Source of the DNA: JANNPJ01 sp035474375 | Lineage (GTDB): Bacteria > Actinomycetota > Actinomycetes > Actinomycetales > Kineosporiaceae | Assembly: GCA_035474375.1 (NCBI GenBank) | Contig: DATINJ010000167.1 | Coordinates: 8,354 to 72,353, forward strand | Direction of reading: 5' to 3' | Length of the DNA: 64,000 bases | Part shown: in pieces, positions 32,328-40,974 of the stretch | How positions within the stretch are numbered: the stretch's first letter is position 1 | How the letters are laid out: every line of letters begins with the position of its first letter | Position numbers and translations under genes: made by a program | The notes under the pieces: model-generated | The model's input: the letters and a program-made list of their open reading frames with translations, nothing else | Told to the model about the DNA's origin: nothing | Database searches by the model: none

Positions 32328-33980
32328 GTGTTGCAGAGCCTGGACGGTGCCGCCGCGCGCCGCTGGGCCGTTTCGGCGCTCGCTGCGCTCGGTGAGGCGC
32401 GCGAGGAGATCGATGCGCTGAACGTCTTCCCGGTGCCGGACGGCGATACCGGGACGAACATGTTCCTCACCCTGGAAGCGGCGGTCACCGCAGCCCAGAC
32501 GGTGCCGGACAGCGCGCCGGTGGCCCAGCTGGCCGATGTCTTCGCCCGCGGTGCCCTGCTCGGTGCCCGGGGCAATTCCGGCGTGATCGGTGCCCAGTTG
32601 CTCCGCGGCTGGGCCGACACCCTGGCCGAGTTCACCCAGCTCAGCGCCGCTTCCGCAGTGGAAGGGTTCCGCCGCGCGGACGAGCAGGCCTGGAAAGCGG
32701 TGAACGACCCGGTCGAGGGCACGATCTTGTCGGTCAGCCGGGCTGCGGCGGACGCCGCGGCGGCTGCGGCGGCAACGAACCCCACCCTGAAGGCGGTGGT
32801 CTCGGCCGCCGCCGACGCTGCTCAGGTAGCCCTCGAGCTCACCCCCACCCAGTTGCCGGCGCTGGCCCGGGCCGGGGTGGTTGACGCCGGCGGCCGGGGT
32901 CTGGTGGTCCTGATCGACAGCCTGGCCGAACTGGTGCTGGGGGCCTCTCGGCGGCGACCGGCTCGCAGCTACCGGCATCCGGCTCTGCCCGCCCTGGACT
33001 TCGCCACCTGCTCCGACCTGAGTCCGGCAGGCAACGCCGGGCCGTCCTACGAAGTGATGTTCCTGCTGGAGACCGACCCGGACACCGGATCGGTGCCGGT
33101 GGACAAGCTGCGCCCCCGATTGGCGTCGCTCGGTGACTCGCTGGTGATCGTCGGTGGCTCCGGGCTCTGGCAGGTCCATGTGCACGTGCACGACCCGGGA
33201 GCGGCCGTCGAGGCGGCAATGGAGTACGGCCGCCCGCATCAGATTCGAATCACCCACTTCTCCGAGAGCGTCCGGGCCGGTCGGTCGGACCCGGCGGCCG
33301 GTCCCGGCGCTCGGTCGGCCGGACTCGGGCTGGTGGCCTGCGCGGCTGGTCCGGGCCTGGCCGAGCTGTTCGGCGCGGCCGGCGCGGTCGTGGTGGCCGG
33401 CGGTCCGGGCCGACGTCCCTCCACCTCCCAGTTGCTGGCCGCCATCCGCCGGACCAAGGCCGACAGCGTCGCGTTGTTGCCGAATGACGGGGACACGATG
33501 AACGTCGCCCAGGTGGCCGCCGCAGCCGCCCGGGCGGACGGGATCCGGGTCGCCGTGTTGCCCACCCGAGCCCAGGTGCAGGGCCTGGCCGCGGCCGCCG
33601 TCCATGATCCGGCACGCAGCTTCGACGACGACGTGGTGTCAATGTCGGCGGCCGCCGGAGGAGCTCGGGACGGCGCCGTCACGGTCGCCGTCAAGGACGG
33701 GCTGACCAGCGCGGGGGAGTGCCGGGTGGGGGACGCGCTCGGCGTGGTGGACGGCGACTTCGCGGTGGTGGGCAGCGATCTGGCGGCGGTCGCGATCGAG
33801 GTGGTCGAGCGGTTGCTGTCCGGCGGCGGGGAACTGGTGACGCTGGTGGTGGGGGTCGGCGAGCACGAGTCGCTGGCCCGCGCGGTCGCCGTCCATCTGC
33901 GAAATGTGCACCGGCAGGTCGAGGTCAGCGTGCTGAATGGCGGTCAGCCGCGGTACCCATTGCTGATCGGGGTGGAATGA
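32328..33980 (+). CDS. DAK2-domain (FakA/dihydroxyacetone-kinase-like) protein
   Basis: A 550-residue protein. The N-terminal DhaL/DAK2 ATP-binding domain (about 1-200) has NVFPVPDGDTGTNMFLTLEA with the Mg-ATP Asp cluster, GALLGARGNSGVIGAQLLRG and ARAGVVDAGGRGLVVLIDS. The rest is the DUF1949/FakA-type middle and C-terminal region, with SYEVMFLLETDPD and TSQLLAAIRRTKADSVALLPND. Related firmicute FakA phosphorylates fatty acids bound by FakB; whether this does so is not known. GGAGG lies 7 nt before the GTG. It precedes recG as in mycobacteria. Confidence 0.88.
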   Translation: MLQSLDGAAARRWAVSALAALGEAREEIDALNVFPVPDGDTGTNMFLTLEAAVTAAQTVPDSAPVAQLADVFARGALLGARGNSGVIGAQLLRGWADTLAEFTQLSAASAVEGFRRADEQAWKAVNDPVEGTILSVSRAAADAAAAAAATNPTLKAVVSAAADAAQVALELTPTQLPALARAGVVDAGGRGLVVLIDSLAELVLGASRRRPARSYRHPALPALDFATCSDLSPAGNAGPSYEVMFLLETDPDTGSVPVDKLRPRLASLGDSLVIVGGSGLWQVHVHVHDPGAAVEAAMEYGRPHQIRITHFSESVRAGRSDPAAGPGARSAGLGLVACAAGPGLAELFGAAGAVVVAGGPGRRPSTSQLLAAIRRTKADSVALLPNDGDTMNVAQVAAAAARADGIRVAVLPTRAQVQGLAAAAVHDPARSFDDDVVSMSAAAGGARDGAVTVAVKDGLTSAGECRVGDALGVVDGDFAVVGSDLAAVAIEVVERLLSGGGELVTLVVGVGEHESLARAVAVHLRNVHRQVEVSVLNGGQPRYPLLIGVE

Positions 33981-34027
33981 TTGGCCTCGAACATACTTCC
34001 GGACGAAGTGGCGTGAGGGGTGCTGAC

Positions 34028-34112
34028 GTGACGAGGACGGGGCAGTGACGGGGACCAGATCGTGACCGGGACCAGATCGTGACGGGGAGCGGGCCGTGAC
34101 GGGCAGCGGGCC
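34028..34112 (+). repeat. Five-copy 17-bp tandem repeat reaching into recG
   Basis: Units start at 34028, 34045, 34062, 34079 and 34096, each beginning GTGAC. The last unit starts with the recG GTG. Because 17 is not a multiple of three, the GTGs fall in rotating frames. Confidence 0.9.
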
Positions 34113-36360
34113 GGCCCGGATGGACGAACCGCTGACCAAGGTGCTCGGCGCCCGGACAGCCAACCTCCTGCTGAACGGCCTGAAGCTGGCCACCACCGGT
34201 GATCTGCTCCGGCATTACCCGCGCCGGTATCTGGAACTCGGCGAGCTGACGGAGATCTCGTCACTGCCGATGGACGAATCGGTCAGCCTGGTCGCCGAGG
34301 TGAAGTCGGTGTCGGTGCGGCAGATGGCCACCAAGCGCGCCCAGATCATGACTGTCGTGGTCACCGATGGCCGAGCCGAGCTCGACCTGACCTTCTTCGC
34401 CAACATCTACAAGGTCAAGAGCGAGCTGACCAAGGGCACCCGGGCGCTGTTCAGCGGCAAGGTGTCTGCCTTCCGCAACCAGAAGCAGCTCACTCAGCCG
34501 CTCTATGAGCTGCTGAAGAAGGAAGAGGCGGTCGACCCGGACGAGGTCGAGGAGGCGTTGGAGAAGCCGTATCCGGTGTATCCGGCGAACGCCAAGGTCA
34601 GCTCCATGGTGATCCGGAACTCGGTGCAGGTGGTGCTCGACACCCTGGGCGACGTCCCGGACCCGATCCCGAACAAGGTCCGGCTCCGCAAAGGCCTGAT
34701 CGACCTGCGCTCGGCGTTGGAACAGATCCACCGCCCCGGCGATCTGGAACAGATGAACAAGGCTCGACGCCGGCTGATCTGGGAGGAGGCGTTCGTCCTC
34801 CAGTCGGTGCTGCTCTGGCGGCGGACCATGCACCACGAGCAGGTCGCCACGCCATACCCGGAAGTTCCGGACGGCCTGATGGCGGCGCTCGAGGCCCGCT
34901 TGCCGTTCACCCTGACCGCCGGTCAGAAGGAGGTCGGCCGGGAAATCGCCGACGACCTGACACAACCGCATCCGATGCAACGACTGTTGCAGGGCGAGGT
35001 GGGGTCGGGTAAGACCCTGGTGGCCTTGCGGGCGATGCTGACCGTGGTGGACGGCGGCGGGCAGGCCGCACTGCTGGCTCCGACCGAGGTGCTGGCCGCT
35101 CAGCACCACCGTTCGATCACCGCGATGCTCGGGGAGCTGGCTGCGGCCGGGATGCTCGGTGGAGACAGTCGAGGAACCCGGGTGGCGTTGCTGACCGGGT
35201 CGTTGTCGACCGCAGCCCGGCGGAAGGCGTTGCTGGAGGCCGCCTCCGGCGAGGCCGGGATCGTGATCGGGACGCATGCCCTGCTCCAGGAGAAGGTTCA
35301 GTTCGCCGATCTCGGCCTGATCGTCGTCGATGAGCAGCACCGGTTCGGGGTCGAGCAACGCGACGCGATGCGCGGCAAAGGCGTTCGCACGCCGCACCTG
35401 CTGGTGATGACCGCGACGCCGATCCCGCGGACGGTGGCGATGACGGTCTTCGGCGATCTCGAAGTCTCCACGCTGTCGGAACTGCCGGCCGGGCGCACCG
35501 AAATCGCCAGCCATGTCGTGAAGGCCCGAGACGCCCGCTGGATGGAGCGCACCTGGCAGCGGATCGCGGAGGAGGCCGCCGCCGGTCACCAGACCTACGT
35601 GGTCTGCCCACGGATCGGTGACAAGGTCGAGGATCTTGCCAAGGAGGCGAAGGGGAGTAAGGGCGCCAAGGCCGGGTCAGATGTCGAGGACGATGGCGAG
35701 CTCTACCTCGATTTCGACGACGACTCCGCCGGTGCGGGCACCAAACGGCAGGCCGCCGCCGTGCTGGACGTCCTGGAAGCGCTGCGAGAACTACCGACCC
35801 TCAACGGCTTGGTGATCGAGGCGCTGCACGGTCGGATGCCCACGGACGAACGCAACGACGTGATGCGCCGATTCGCCGCCGGTGAGGTGCACGTGCTGGT
35901 CGCCACCACGGTGATCGAGGTGGGGGTCGACGTCCCCAATGCCACGGTGATGGCGGTGCTGGACGCCGATCGGTTCGGGGTCTCCCAACTGCACCAGCTG
36001 CGCGGCCGAGTCGGCCGGGGCAGCGCGGCCGGCCTGTGCCTGCTGGTCACCGAGGTGGTCGAGGGGGCCACCGCGGAACGGTTGGCCGCGGTGGCCGCCA
36101 CCCGGGACGGGTTCGAACTGGCCAAGCTCGACCTGGAGCAACGCCGGGAAGGCGATGTGCTGGGCGTGCGGCAGTCCGGCGGCAAGTCCTCGCTGAAGCT
36201 CCTGCGGGTACTGCGGGATGAGAAGGTGATCGCGGACGCCCGCAAGCACGCCCAGGCGCTGATCAAAGACGATCCACGAGTTCGGCTTTACCCCACGCTG
36301 GTGGCGGCGATGAAATCCTGGTTGGACGATGAACAGGTTAAGTTCTTGGACCGGGCCTGA
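34096..36360 (+). CDS. recG: ATP-dependent DNA helicase RecG
   Basis: A 754-residue superfamily 2 helicase that remodels stalled forks and Holliday junctions. The wedge domain is N-terminal (about 50-200). Helicase motifs: Walker A LLQGEVGSGKTLVAL, Walker B VVDEQHRFGVEQR (DEQH), MTATPIPRT, VVCPRIGDK, and RGRVGRG with LDLEQRREGDVLG near the C terminus. An acidic insert (DVEDDGELYLDFDDDSAG) sits between motifs IV and V. The GTG at 34096 has GGGGAG 7 nt upstream; homologues would start nearer the ATG at 34120, so eight N-terminal residues may be extra or repeat-derived. Confidence 0.95.
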   Translation: MTGSGPARMDEPLTKVLGARTANLLLNGLKLATTGDLLRHYPRRYLELGELTEISSLPMDESVSLVAEVKSVSVRQMATKRAQIMTVVVTDGRAELDLTFFANIYKVKSELTKGTRALFSGKVSAFRNQKQLTQPLYELLKKEEAVDPDEVEEALEKPYPVYPANAKVSSMVIRNSVQVVLDTLGDVPDPIPNKVRLRKGLIDLRSALEQIHRPGDLEQMNKARRRLIWEEAFVLQSVLLWRRTMHHEQVATPYPEVPDGLMAALEARLPFTLTAGQKEVGREIADDLTQPHPMQRLLQGEVGSGKTLVALRAMLTVVDGGGQAALLAPTEVLAAQHHRSITAMLGELAAAGMLGGDSRGTRVALLTGSLSTAARRKALLEAASGEAGIVIGTHALLQEKVQFADLGLIVVDEQHRFGVEQRDAMRGKGVRTPHLLVMTATPIPRTVAMTVFGDLEVSTLSELPAGRTEIASHVVKARDARWMERTWQRIAEEAAAGHQTYVVCPRIGDKVEDLAKEAKGSKGAKAGSDVEDDGELYLDFDDDSAGAGTKRQAAAVLDVLEALRELPTLNGLVIEALHGRMPTDERNDVMRRFAAGEVHVLVATTVIEVGVDVPNATVMAVLDADRFGVSQLHQLRGRVGRGSAAGLCLLVTEVVEGATAERLAAVAATRDGFELAKLDLEQRREGDVLGVRQSGGKSSLKLLRVLRDEKVIADARKHAQALIKDDPRVRLYPTLVAAMKSWLDDEQVKFLDRA

Positions 36361-36393
36361 AAGAGCACGTCTGAAAACTAAAGGGAGACAACC

Positions 36394-36975
36394 GTGACCC
36401 GGATCGTGGCCGGTGACGCCGGTGGGCGCCGGCTCGTCGTCCCGAAAGGAGATTTGACCCGGCCGACCAGCGACCGGGTCCGGGAAGGGCTGTTCAACGC
36501 GCTGGACGCGCGGGGCCTGATTCCCGGTGCCGTGGTGCTCGACCTGTACTGCGGTTCCGGAGCGCTGGGGCTGGAGGCCGCCAGCCGGGGAGCTGCCTCG
36601 GTGGTGATGGTCGATGCCTCCCGGCAGGCGGTGGACGCCGCTAGACAGAACGTCAGCGCGCTCGGCTTTCCCCGGGCCGCGGTGGTTCTCTCCACGGTGC
36701 AGCGGTATCTCGCCCGACCGGTGTCCCGGGCGGCGTCGCTGGTGTTCGCCGATCCGCCGTACGCGATGGCACAGCCCGAACTGACCGAGATGCTCAGCAC
36801 ACTGACCGAGCGAGGCTGGCTGCAGCCGTCGGCGGTGATCCTGGTGGAGCGCAGTTCCCGGGCACTGGAACCGCAGTGGCCGAGCGGCGTGGTCCGGCAG
36901 GCGATCCGGCGCTACGGGGAGACCTCGATCTGGCAGGCGGAATGGAATCCGGAAGGCACTGGGCCGGTCCGGTAA
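36394..36975 (+). CDS. rsmD: 16S rRNA (guanine-N2)-methyltransferase RsmD
   Basis: A 193-residue SAM-dependent methyltransferase that modifies G966 of 16S rRNA. N-terminal MTRIVAGDAGGRRLVVPKG and TRPTSDRVREGLFNALDARG; SAM site VVLDLYCGSGALGLEAASRG; catalytic motif IV FADPPYAM. AGGGAG precedes the GTG. Followed after 10 nt by coaD, the usual pairing. Confidence 0.95.
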   Translation: MTRIVAGDAGGRRLVVPKGDLTRPTSDRVREGLFNALDARGLIPGAVVLDLYCGSGALGLEAASRGAASVVMVDASRQAVDAARQNVSALGFPRAAVVLSTVQRYLARPVSRAASLVFADPPYAMAQPELTEMLSTLTERGWLQPSAVILVERSSRALEPQWPSGVVRQAIRRYGETSIWQAEWNPEGTGPVR

Positions 36976-36985
36976 CTTCAGCACC

Positions 36986-37501
36986 ATGACCGCCTCTCGC
37001 TGTGTCTGCCCGGGCAGTTTCGACCCCGTGACGAACGGCCATGTCGATGTGATCCGCCGGGCCGGCGGGTTGTTCGACGAGGTGGTGGTCGCGGTGCTGA
37101 CCAACCCCTCGAAGAAGCCGATGTTCAGCCTGGAGACCCGGTTGGAAATGCTGACCGAGGCGCTCGGCGACGTCAGCGATGTCTTCGTGGTCGCGGTCAA
37201 GGGCGGGCTGCTGGTGGATTTCTGCCGGGAGGTGGGTGCCGTGTCGGTGGTCAAGGGTTTACGTAGCGGTACCGACTTCGCCTACGAATTGCCGATGGCT
37301 TTGATGAATCGGCACCTCACCGGCCTGGAGACGATATTTCTGCCCGGTGAGCCCCGGTATGAGCACGTATCCAGCAGTCTGATCAAGGAAGTCGCCACCC
37401 ATGGCGGTGATGTATCGGGACTTGTCCCGGACGGTGTTCTGGCGCGCCTCCTGGAACGAGTAGGGCCGGTTCGCCACACTGAGACCGAAGAGACCCTTTA
37501 G
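36986..37501 (+). CDS. coaD: Phosphopantetheine adenylyltransferase
   Basis: A 171-residue nucleotidyltransferase for the fourth step of coenzyme A synthesis. CPGSFDPVTNGHVDVIRRA contains the TxGH motif; VVKGLRSGTDFAYELPMALM binds substrate; YEHVSSSLIKEVATHGGDVS is the C-terminal signature with the ISSTxxR-like loop. TAACTT lies 7 nt before the ATG and no ribosome binding site is present, so a leaderless transcript may start here within the rsmD-coaD gap. Confidence 0.96.
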   Translation: MTASRCVCPGSFDPVTNGHVDVIRRAGGLFDEVVVAVLTNPSKKPMFSLETRLEMLTEALGDVSDVFVVAVKGGLLVDFCREVGAVSVVKGLRSGTDFAYELPMALMNRHLTGLETIFLPGEPRYEHVSSSLIKEVATHGGDVSGLVPDGVLARLLERVGPVRHTETEETL

Positions 37502-37517
37502 TGGCTGGAGGTCGTGG

Positions 37518-38339
37518 GTGAGCCTGCGCCGTACATTGGACGTCATGGGTGCCACGGTCGAGCGGGCCTCATCTTTCCCGCTGTCGGCATCCTGCCTAGT
37601 CAATCGAGCTGAGTTGCTCTCCTTGGTGGAGCGCGCTCGAGCCGAACTGCCGGTGGAGCTGGATGAGGCAGCCGCTCTGCTGGTTGCCCACCAGGATGTG
37701 ATCAGCCGGGCCGAGGCCGAAGCCGAGCACGTGCTGGCTGCTGCCCGGGCCCGAGCCGATGAAATGATCAAGGACAGCGCTCTGGTGGCCACCGCCCGAG
37801 GTCGATCCGAGCAGATCTTGGACGCCGCTCGCACCGAGGCGGCCCGGCTGTTGCGCGAGGCGGACGACTACTGCGACCGCCGGCTGGCGATCTTCGAGAA
37901 TGACCTGGAAAAGACGATGGCCCAGGTCAGGAGGGGTCGTGACCGCTTGCGCGAGCGTAGCGATCTGGCCTCGCTGGACACTCTTCAGGCGCACGGCACC
38001 GATGCTCACGGTGAGTCTGAGGAGCCGGACGTCGTCGAGTACGCCGAGGATGCTCAGTACGGCGAGGAAGTCGAGTACGTCGAGGAAGTCGAGTACACGG
38101 AAGAGGCGTACACCGAGGAGTACGTCGAGCAGTATCCGGCCGAGTACGTCGAGGTCGAGGTCTACGACGGGCGGATCGACGAGGCGAACGACGCGGCGAA
38201 GGAGCAGTCCGAGCCGGTCGACGAGCGGCAACCGGTGGGCGTCGGCGCCCAGCGTGAGCATCGGGTGGTGGACGTCGCCGCAATCGAGCGGGCTGAGGCC
38301 GAACGAGCCGGTTTGGGTCAACGAGTCAACCTGCAGTAA
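37518..38339 (+). CDS. sepIVA: SepIVA/DivIVA-like cell division coiled-coil protein
   Basis: A 273-residue protein. Residues about 25-150 form a continuous coiled coil (LVNRAELLSLVERARAEL, HQDVISRAEAEAEHVLAAAR, ARTEAARLLREADDYCD) matching mycobacterial SepIVA (Rv2927c-type), which acts at the septum and in cell-wall elongation. Residues about 170-215 are an acidic Tyr/Glu repeat (EYVEEVEYTEEAYTEEYVEQ) encoded by repeated GTCGAGTAC units. GGAGG is 6 nt before the GTG at 37518. The order coaD - sepIVA - yceD - rpmF - rnc - mutM is conserved. Confidence 0.85.
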   Translation: MSLRRTLDVMGATVERASSFPLSASCLVNRAELLSLVERARAELPVELDEAAALLVAHQDVISRAEAEAEHVLAAARARADEMIKDSALVATARGRSEQILDAARTEAARLLREADDYCDRRLAIFENDLEKTMAQVRRGRDRLRERSDLASLDTLQAHGTDAHGESEEPDVVEYAEDAQYGEEVEYVEEVEYTEEAYTEEYVEQYPAEYVEVEVYDGRIDEANDAAKEQSEPVDERQPVGVGAQREHRVVDVAAIERAEAERAGLGQRVNLQ

Positions 38340-38384
38340 CCTTGCTAGCTGGCACGTTCTCAAAACCGACCTGGGCTTGAAATC

Positions 38385-39014
38385 GTGCTGGAACGATCAC
38401 CCGAACTGCGTTACAAGGAGTGCACCATCCGTCTGGATCACCGGTCACCGTACGTCCTCGACACTCGAGACCTCGGTCGGCGGCCGGGAACCATGCGTAA
38501 GGTCGCACGTACCGTGCCGGCGTCGGGCGACATGGGTACAGAGATCATCAGCATTCCCGAAGGCACCGAGATCGAGCTGAAGTTGCGGCTCGAAGCGGTG
38601 ATGGAGGGGGTGCTGGTCAGCGGCACGGCCTCGGGCGTGGCGGTGGGAGAGTGCATCCGTTGCCTCGATGAGGTCCGGTTGCCGCTGGAGATCTCATTTA
38701 CTGAGCTTTTCAGCTACCCAGAGAATCGGGTGGCTGAAGATGAAGACCAAGACGTGTACCTGGTCGAGGAAGATCTGATCAACCTCGAGCCGGTGCTGCG
38801 GGACGCGGTGGTGCTTGCACTACCGTTCCAGCCGGTGTGCCGGGAAGACTGCCCCGGGTTGTGCTCCGAATGTGGAGTGCACCTGGCAGACGACCCGGCT
38901 CACACGCACGAGAATGCCGACCCTCGATGGTCGGCGCTACAGGGCATCCTGGCCGATGGGGTGCCCGGCCCGGCCGCTGCTGACAGCGGTCGAGACGACG
39001 AGAAGGAGAAGTAG
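38385..39014 (+). CDS. YceD/DUF177 family protein
   Basis: A 209-residue protein of the DUF177 family, co-encoded with rpmF in most bacteria and linked to 23S rRNA accumulation. Typical parts: PYVLDTRDLGRRPGTMRKVA, the first Cys pair region GECIRCLDEVRLPLEI, and PVCREDCPGLCSECGVHLAD, a Cys-rich metal-site candidate. The start is doubtful. The GTG at 38385 lacks a ribosome binding site, whereas AAGGAG (38415-38420) stands 6 nt before an ATC codon at 38427, close to where homologues begin. Coordinates use the GTG. Confidence 0.88.
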   Translation: MLERSPELRYKECTIRLDHRSPYVLDTRDLGRRPGTMRKVARTVPASGDMGTEIISIPEGTEIELKLRLEAVMEGVLVSGTASGVAVGECIRCLDEVRLPLEISFTELFSYPENRVAEDEDQDVYLVEEDLINLEPVLRDAVVLALPFQPVCREDCPGLCSECGVHLADDPAHTHENADPRWSALQGILADGVPGPAAADSGRDDEKEK

Positions 39015-39016
39015 GC

Positions 39017-39220
39017 GTGGCTGTTCCGAAGCGGAAGATGTCCCGCAGTAACACGCGGTCCCGCCGGGCGCAGTGGAAGGCGACGCCTACGGCGCTCACC
39101 GCCACGGTGTCCGGTGGCGTCGTGACGTACTCGCGCCCTCACCAGGCCCAGGTCGTCACCGATTCCGCTGGTACCGCGCTTTACCTGGAGTACAAGGGGC
39201 GCAAGGTCAAGGACCTCTGA
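39017..39220 (+). CDS. rpmF: 50S ribosomal protein L32
   Basis: A 67-residue protein, MAVPKRKMSRSNTRSRRAQW, KATPTALTATVSGG, TDSAGTALYLEYKGRKVKD. The conserved start AVPKRKxSxSxTRxRRxxW is intact. The zinc CxxC pairs of the longer L32 type are absent, so this is the Cys-free form, in contrast to the zinc-type L28 in this window. AAGGAG precedes the GTG by 8 nt, over the end of the yceD gene. Confidence 0.95.
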   Translation: MAVPKRKMSRSNTRSRRAQWKATPTALTATVSGGVVTYSRPHQAQVVTDSAGTALYLEYKGRKVKDL

Positions 39221-39272
39221 CCGGGCAGGAAGCAGTGCAATTGTTCGGGCAGCCGCATTTGGTGAGCATCAG

Positions 39273-40007
39273 GTGAGCGACACGCCGGATGCGGCTGACC
39301 CGGACCCGCTCGAGCTGATGAAGTCGCTCGAGGTGACGGTGGAGCCAGGGCTGCTTTTCCAGGCCCTGACCCACCGCTCTTATGCGTACGAGAACGGCGG
39401 TCTGCCGACCAACGAGCGCCTGGAGTTCCTTGGTGACTCGGTGCTTGGACTCGTGGTCACCGCCGCGCTCTACCGTCGCCATCCCGATCTGCCCGAAGGC
39501 CAGCTGGCCAAGCTTCGGGCCGCGGTGGTGAACATGCGCGCCCTGGCCGGTGTCGGCCGCACCCTGGAGCTGGGCCAGTACCTGCTCCTCGGGCGCGGTG
39601 AAGAGGCCAGTGGTGGTCGAGACAAGTCCTCGATCCTGGCCGACACGGTGGAGGCGCTGATCGGCGCCGTCTACCTGGAGAGCGGTATCGACGTGGCCAC
39701 GGTGTTCGTCCACCGGTTGGTCGACCCGCTGCTCGACGCCAGCGCCGAACTGGGTGCCGGCCTCGACTGGAAGACCAGCTTGCAGGAGCTCACGGCGATC
39801 GCCGGGCTCGGTGTGCCCGAGTATTCCGTCACCGAAGAAGGCCCCGACCACGCGAAGCTGTTCCATGCCGTCGCGCTGGTCCAGGGCACCTCATACGGCA
39901 CGGGCAGCGGGCGGAGCAAGAAAGAAGCCGAGCAGGCCGCTGCGGCCGCGGCATTCGGCCGGATCGAGGCCGAGCGAAACGCCGAACCGCCGCCCCCGGA
40001 GTCCTGA
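39273..40007 (+). CDS. rnc: Ribonuclease III
   Basis: A 244-residue double-strand-specific endoribonuclease for rRNA processing. Catalytic signature NERLEFLGDSVLGLVV, with KSSILADTVEALIGAVYLES supplying the second acidic cluster. The C-terminal double-stranded RNA-binding domain has DWKTSLQELTAIAGLGVPEY and GSGRSKKEAEQAAAAAAFGR. GTG start with no strong ribosome binding site. Between rpmF and mutM as in mycobacteria. Confidence 0.96.
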   Translation: MSDTPDAADPDPLELMKSLEVTVEPGLLFQALTHRSYAYENGGLPTNERLEFLGDSVLGLVVTAALYRRHPDLPEGQLAKLRAAVVNMRALAGVGRTLELGQYLLLGRGEEASGGRDKSSILADTVEALIGAVYLESGIDVATVFVHRLVDPLLDASAELGAGLDWKTSLQELTAIAGLGVPEYSVTEEGPDHAKLFHAVALVQGTSYGTGSGRSKKEAEQAAAAAAFGRIEAERNAEPPPPES

Positions 40008-40013
40008 GCTCGA

Positions 40014-40955
40014 ATGCCCGAACTGCCCGAGGTCGAGGTGGTCCGAAACGGCTTGGCCCGATGGACCATTGGTAACCAGATCAGCTCCGTCGAGGTTCGA
40101 CACCCGCGTCCAGTGCGCCGGCACGAGGCCGGTGCCGAGGATTTCGTCAGTCGCCTGATCGGCGTCACGATTTTGGACGTCGTCCGGCGTGGCAAGTTCC
40201 TCTGGCTCACGTTGGATTCAGGCGAGGCCCTGCTGGCGCACCTGGGGATGAGCGGCCAGCTGGTGCTGGAGCCGCCGGACGCGGAGATCGAGGCGCACCT
40301 GCGGGTTCGGATCGGCCTGTCCGGTGCTACCGGGCGCGAGCTGCGCTTCATTGACCAGCGGATGTTCGGTGGGCTGGCGGTGGTCCCGATGGTGAAGACG
40401 GCGGACGGGCTGCCCGGTGGCCTGGGCGGCCAGCCTGCGGGTGACTCCGGGGTGCGGGGTGCCGGGATTGCCGCGGAAGCGATGCTGCCGGTACCGGTGG
40501 CGCACATTGCTCGAGATGCCCTCGACCCGGCCCTCGACGTCGACCTGCTGGCCGCCAAGCTGCGGCGGCGCCAGACCGGGCTGAAGCGGGCCCTGCTCGA
40601 TCAGACCCTGGTCTCCGGCATCGGCAACATCTATGCCGACGAGGCACTGTGGCTGGCCAAGCTGCATTACGCCCGACCGACCGAGACCTTGAACCGGCCC
40701 ACCCTGAACCGGTTGCTCGACGCCTCCCAGCAGGTGATGCGCTCGGCTCTGGCAGCCGGCGGCACCAGCTTCGACAGCCTGTACGTCGACGTCAACGGGC
40801 AGAGCGGCTACTTCGAGCGTTCGCTGAACGTCTACGGCCGCACCGGGTTGCCGTGCCATCGCTGTGAGGCACTGATCCGCCGGGAATCGTTCATGAATCG
40901 CTCGTCCCACCTGTGCCCGCATTGCCAACCCCGGCCTCGCAACGCGCACTGGTGA
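40014..40955 (+). CDS. mutM: Formamidopyrimidine-DNA glycosylase
   Basis: A 313-residue bifunctional base-excision enzyme for 8-oxoguanine and formamidopyrimidines. The N terminus MPELPEVEVV supplies the catalytic Pro and Glu; GKFLWLTLDSGEALLAHLGMSG and IGNIYADEALWLAKLHY follow. The C-terminal zinc finger is CHRCEALIRRESFMNRS...CPHC. It is about 40 residues longer than the E. coli enzyme because of a Gly-rich insert near residues 125-160 (GGLPGGLGGQPAGDSGVRG). Six nt after rnc. Confidence 0.95.
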   Translation: MPELPEVEVVRNGLARWTIGNQISSVEVRHPRPVRRHEAGAEDFVSRLIGVTILDVVRRGKFLWLTLDSGEALLAHLGMSGQLVLEPPDAEIEAHLRVRIGLSGATGRELRFIDQRMFGGLAVVPMVKTADGLPGGLGGQPAGDSGVRGAGIAAEAMLPVPVAHIARDALDPALDVDLLAAKLRRRQTGLKRALLDQTLVSGIGNIYADEALWLAKLHYARPTETLNRPTLNRLLDASQQVMRSALAAGGTSFDSLYVDVNGQSGYFERSLNVYGRTGLPCHRCEALIRRESFMNRSSHLCPHCQPRPRNAHW

Positions 40956-40974
40956 GCCGCCCGGTCCGGGTCGC

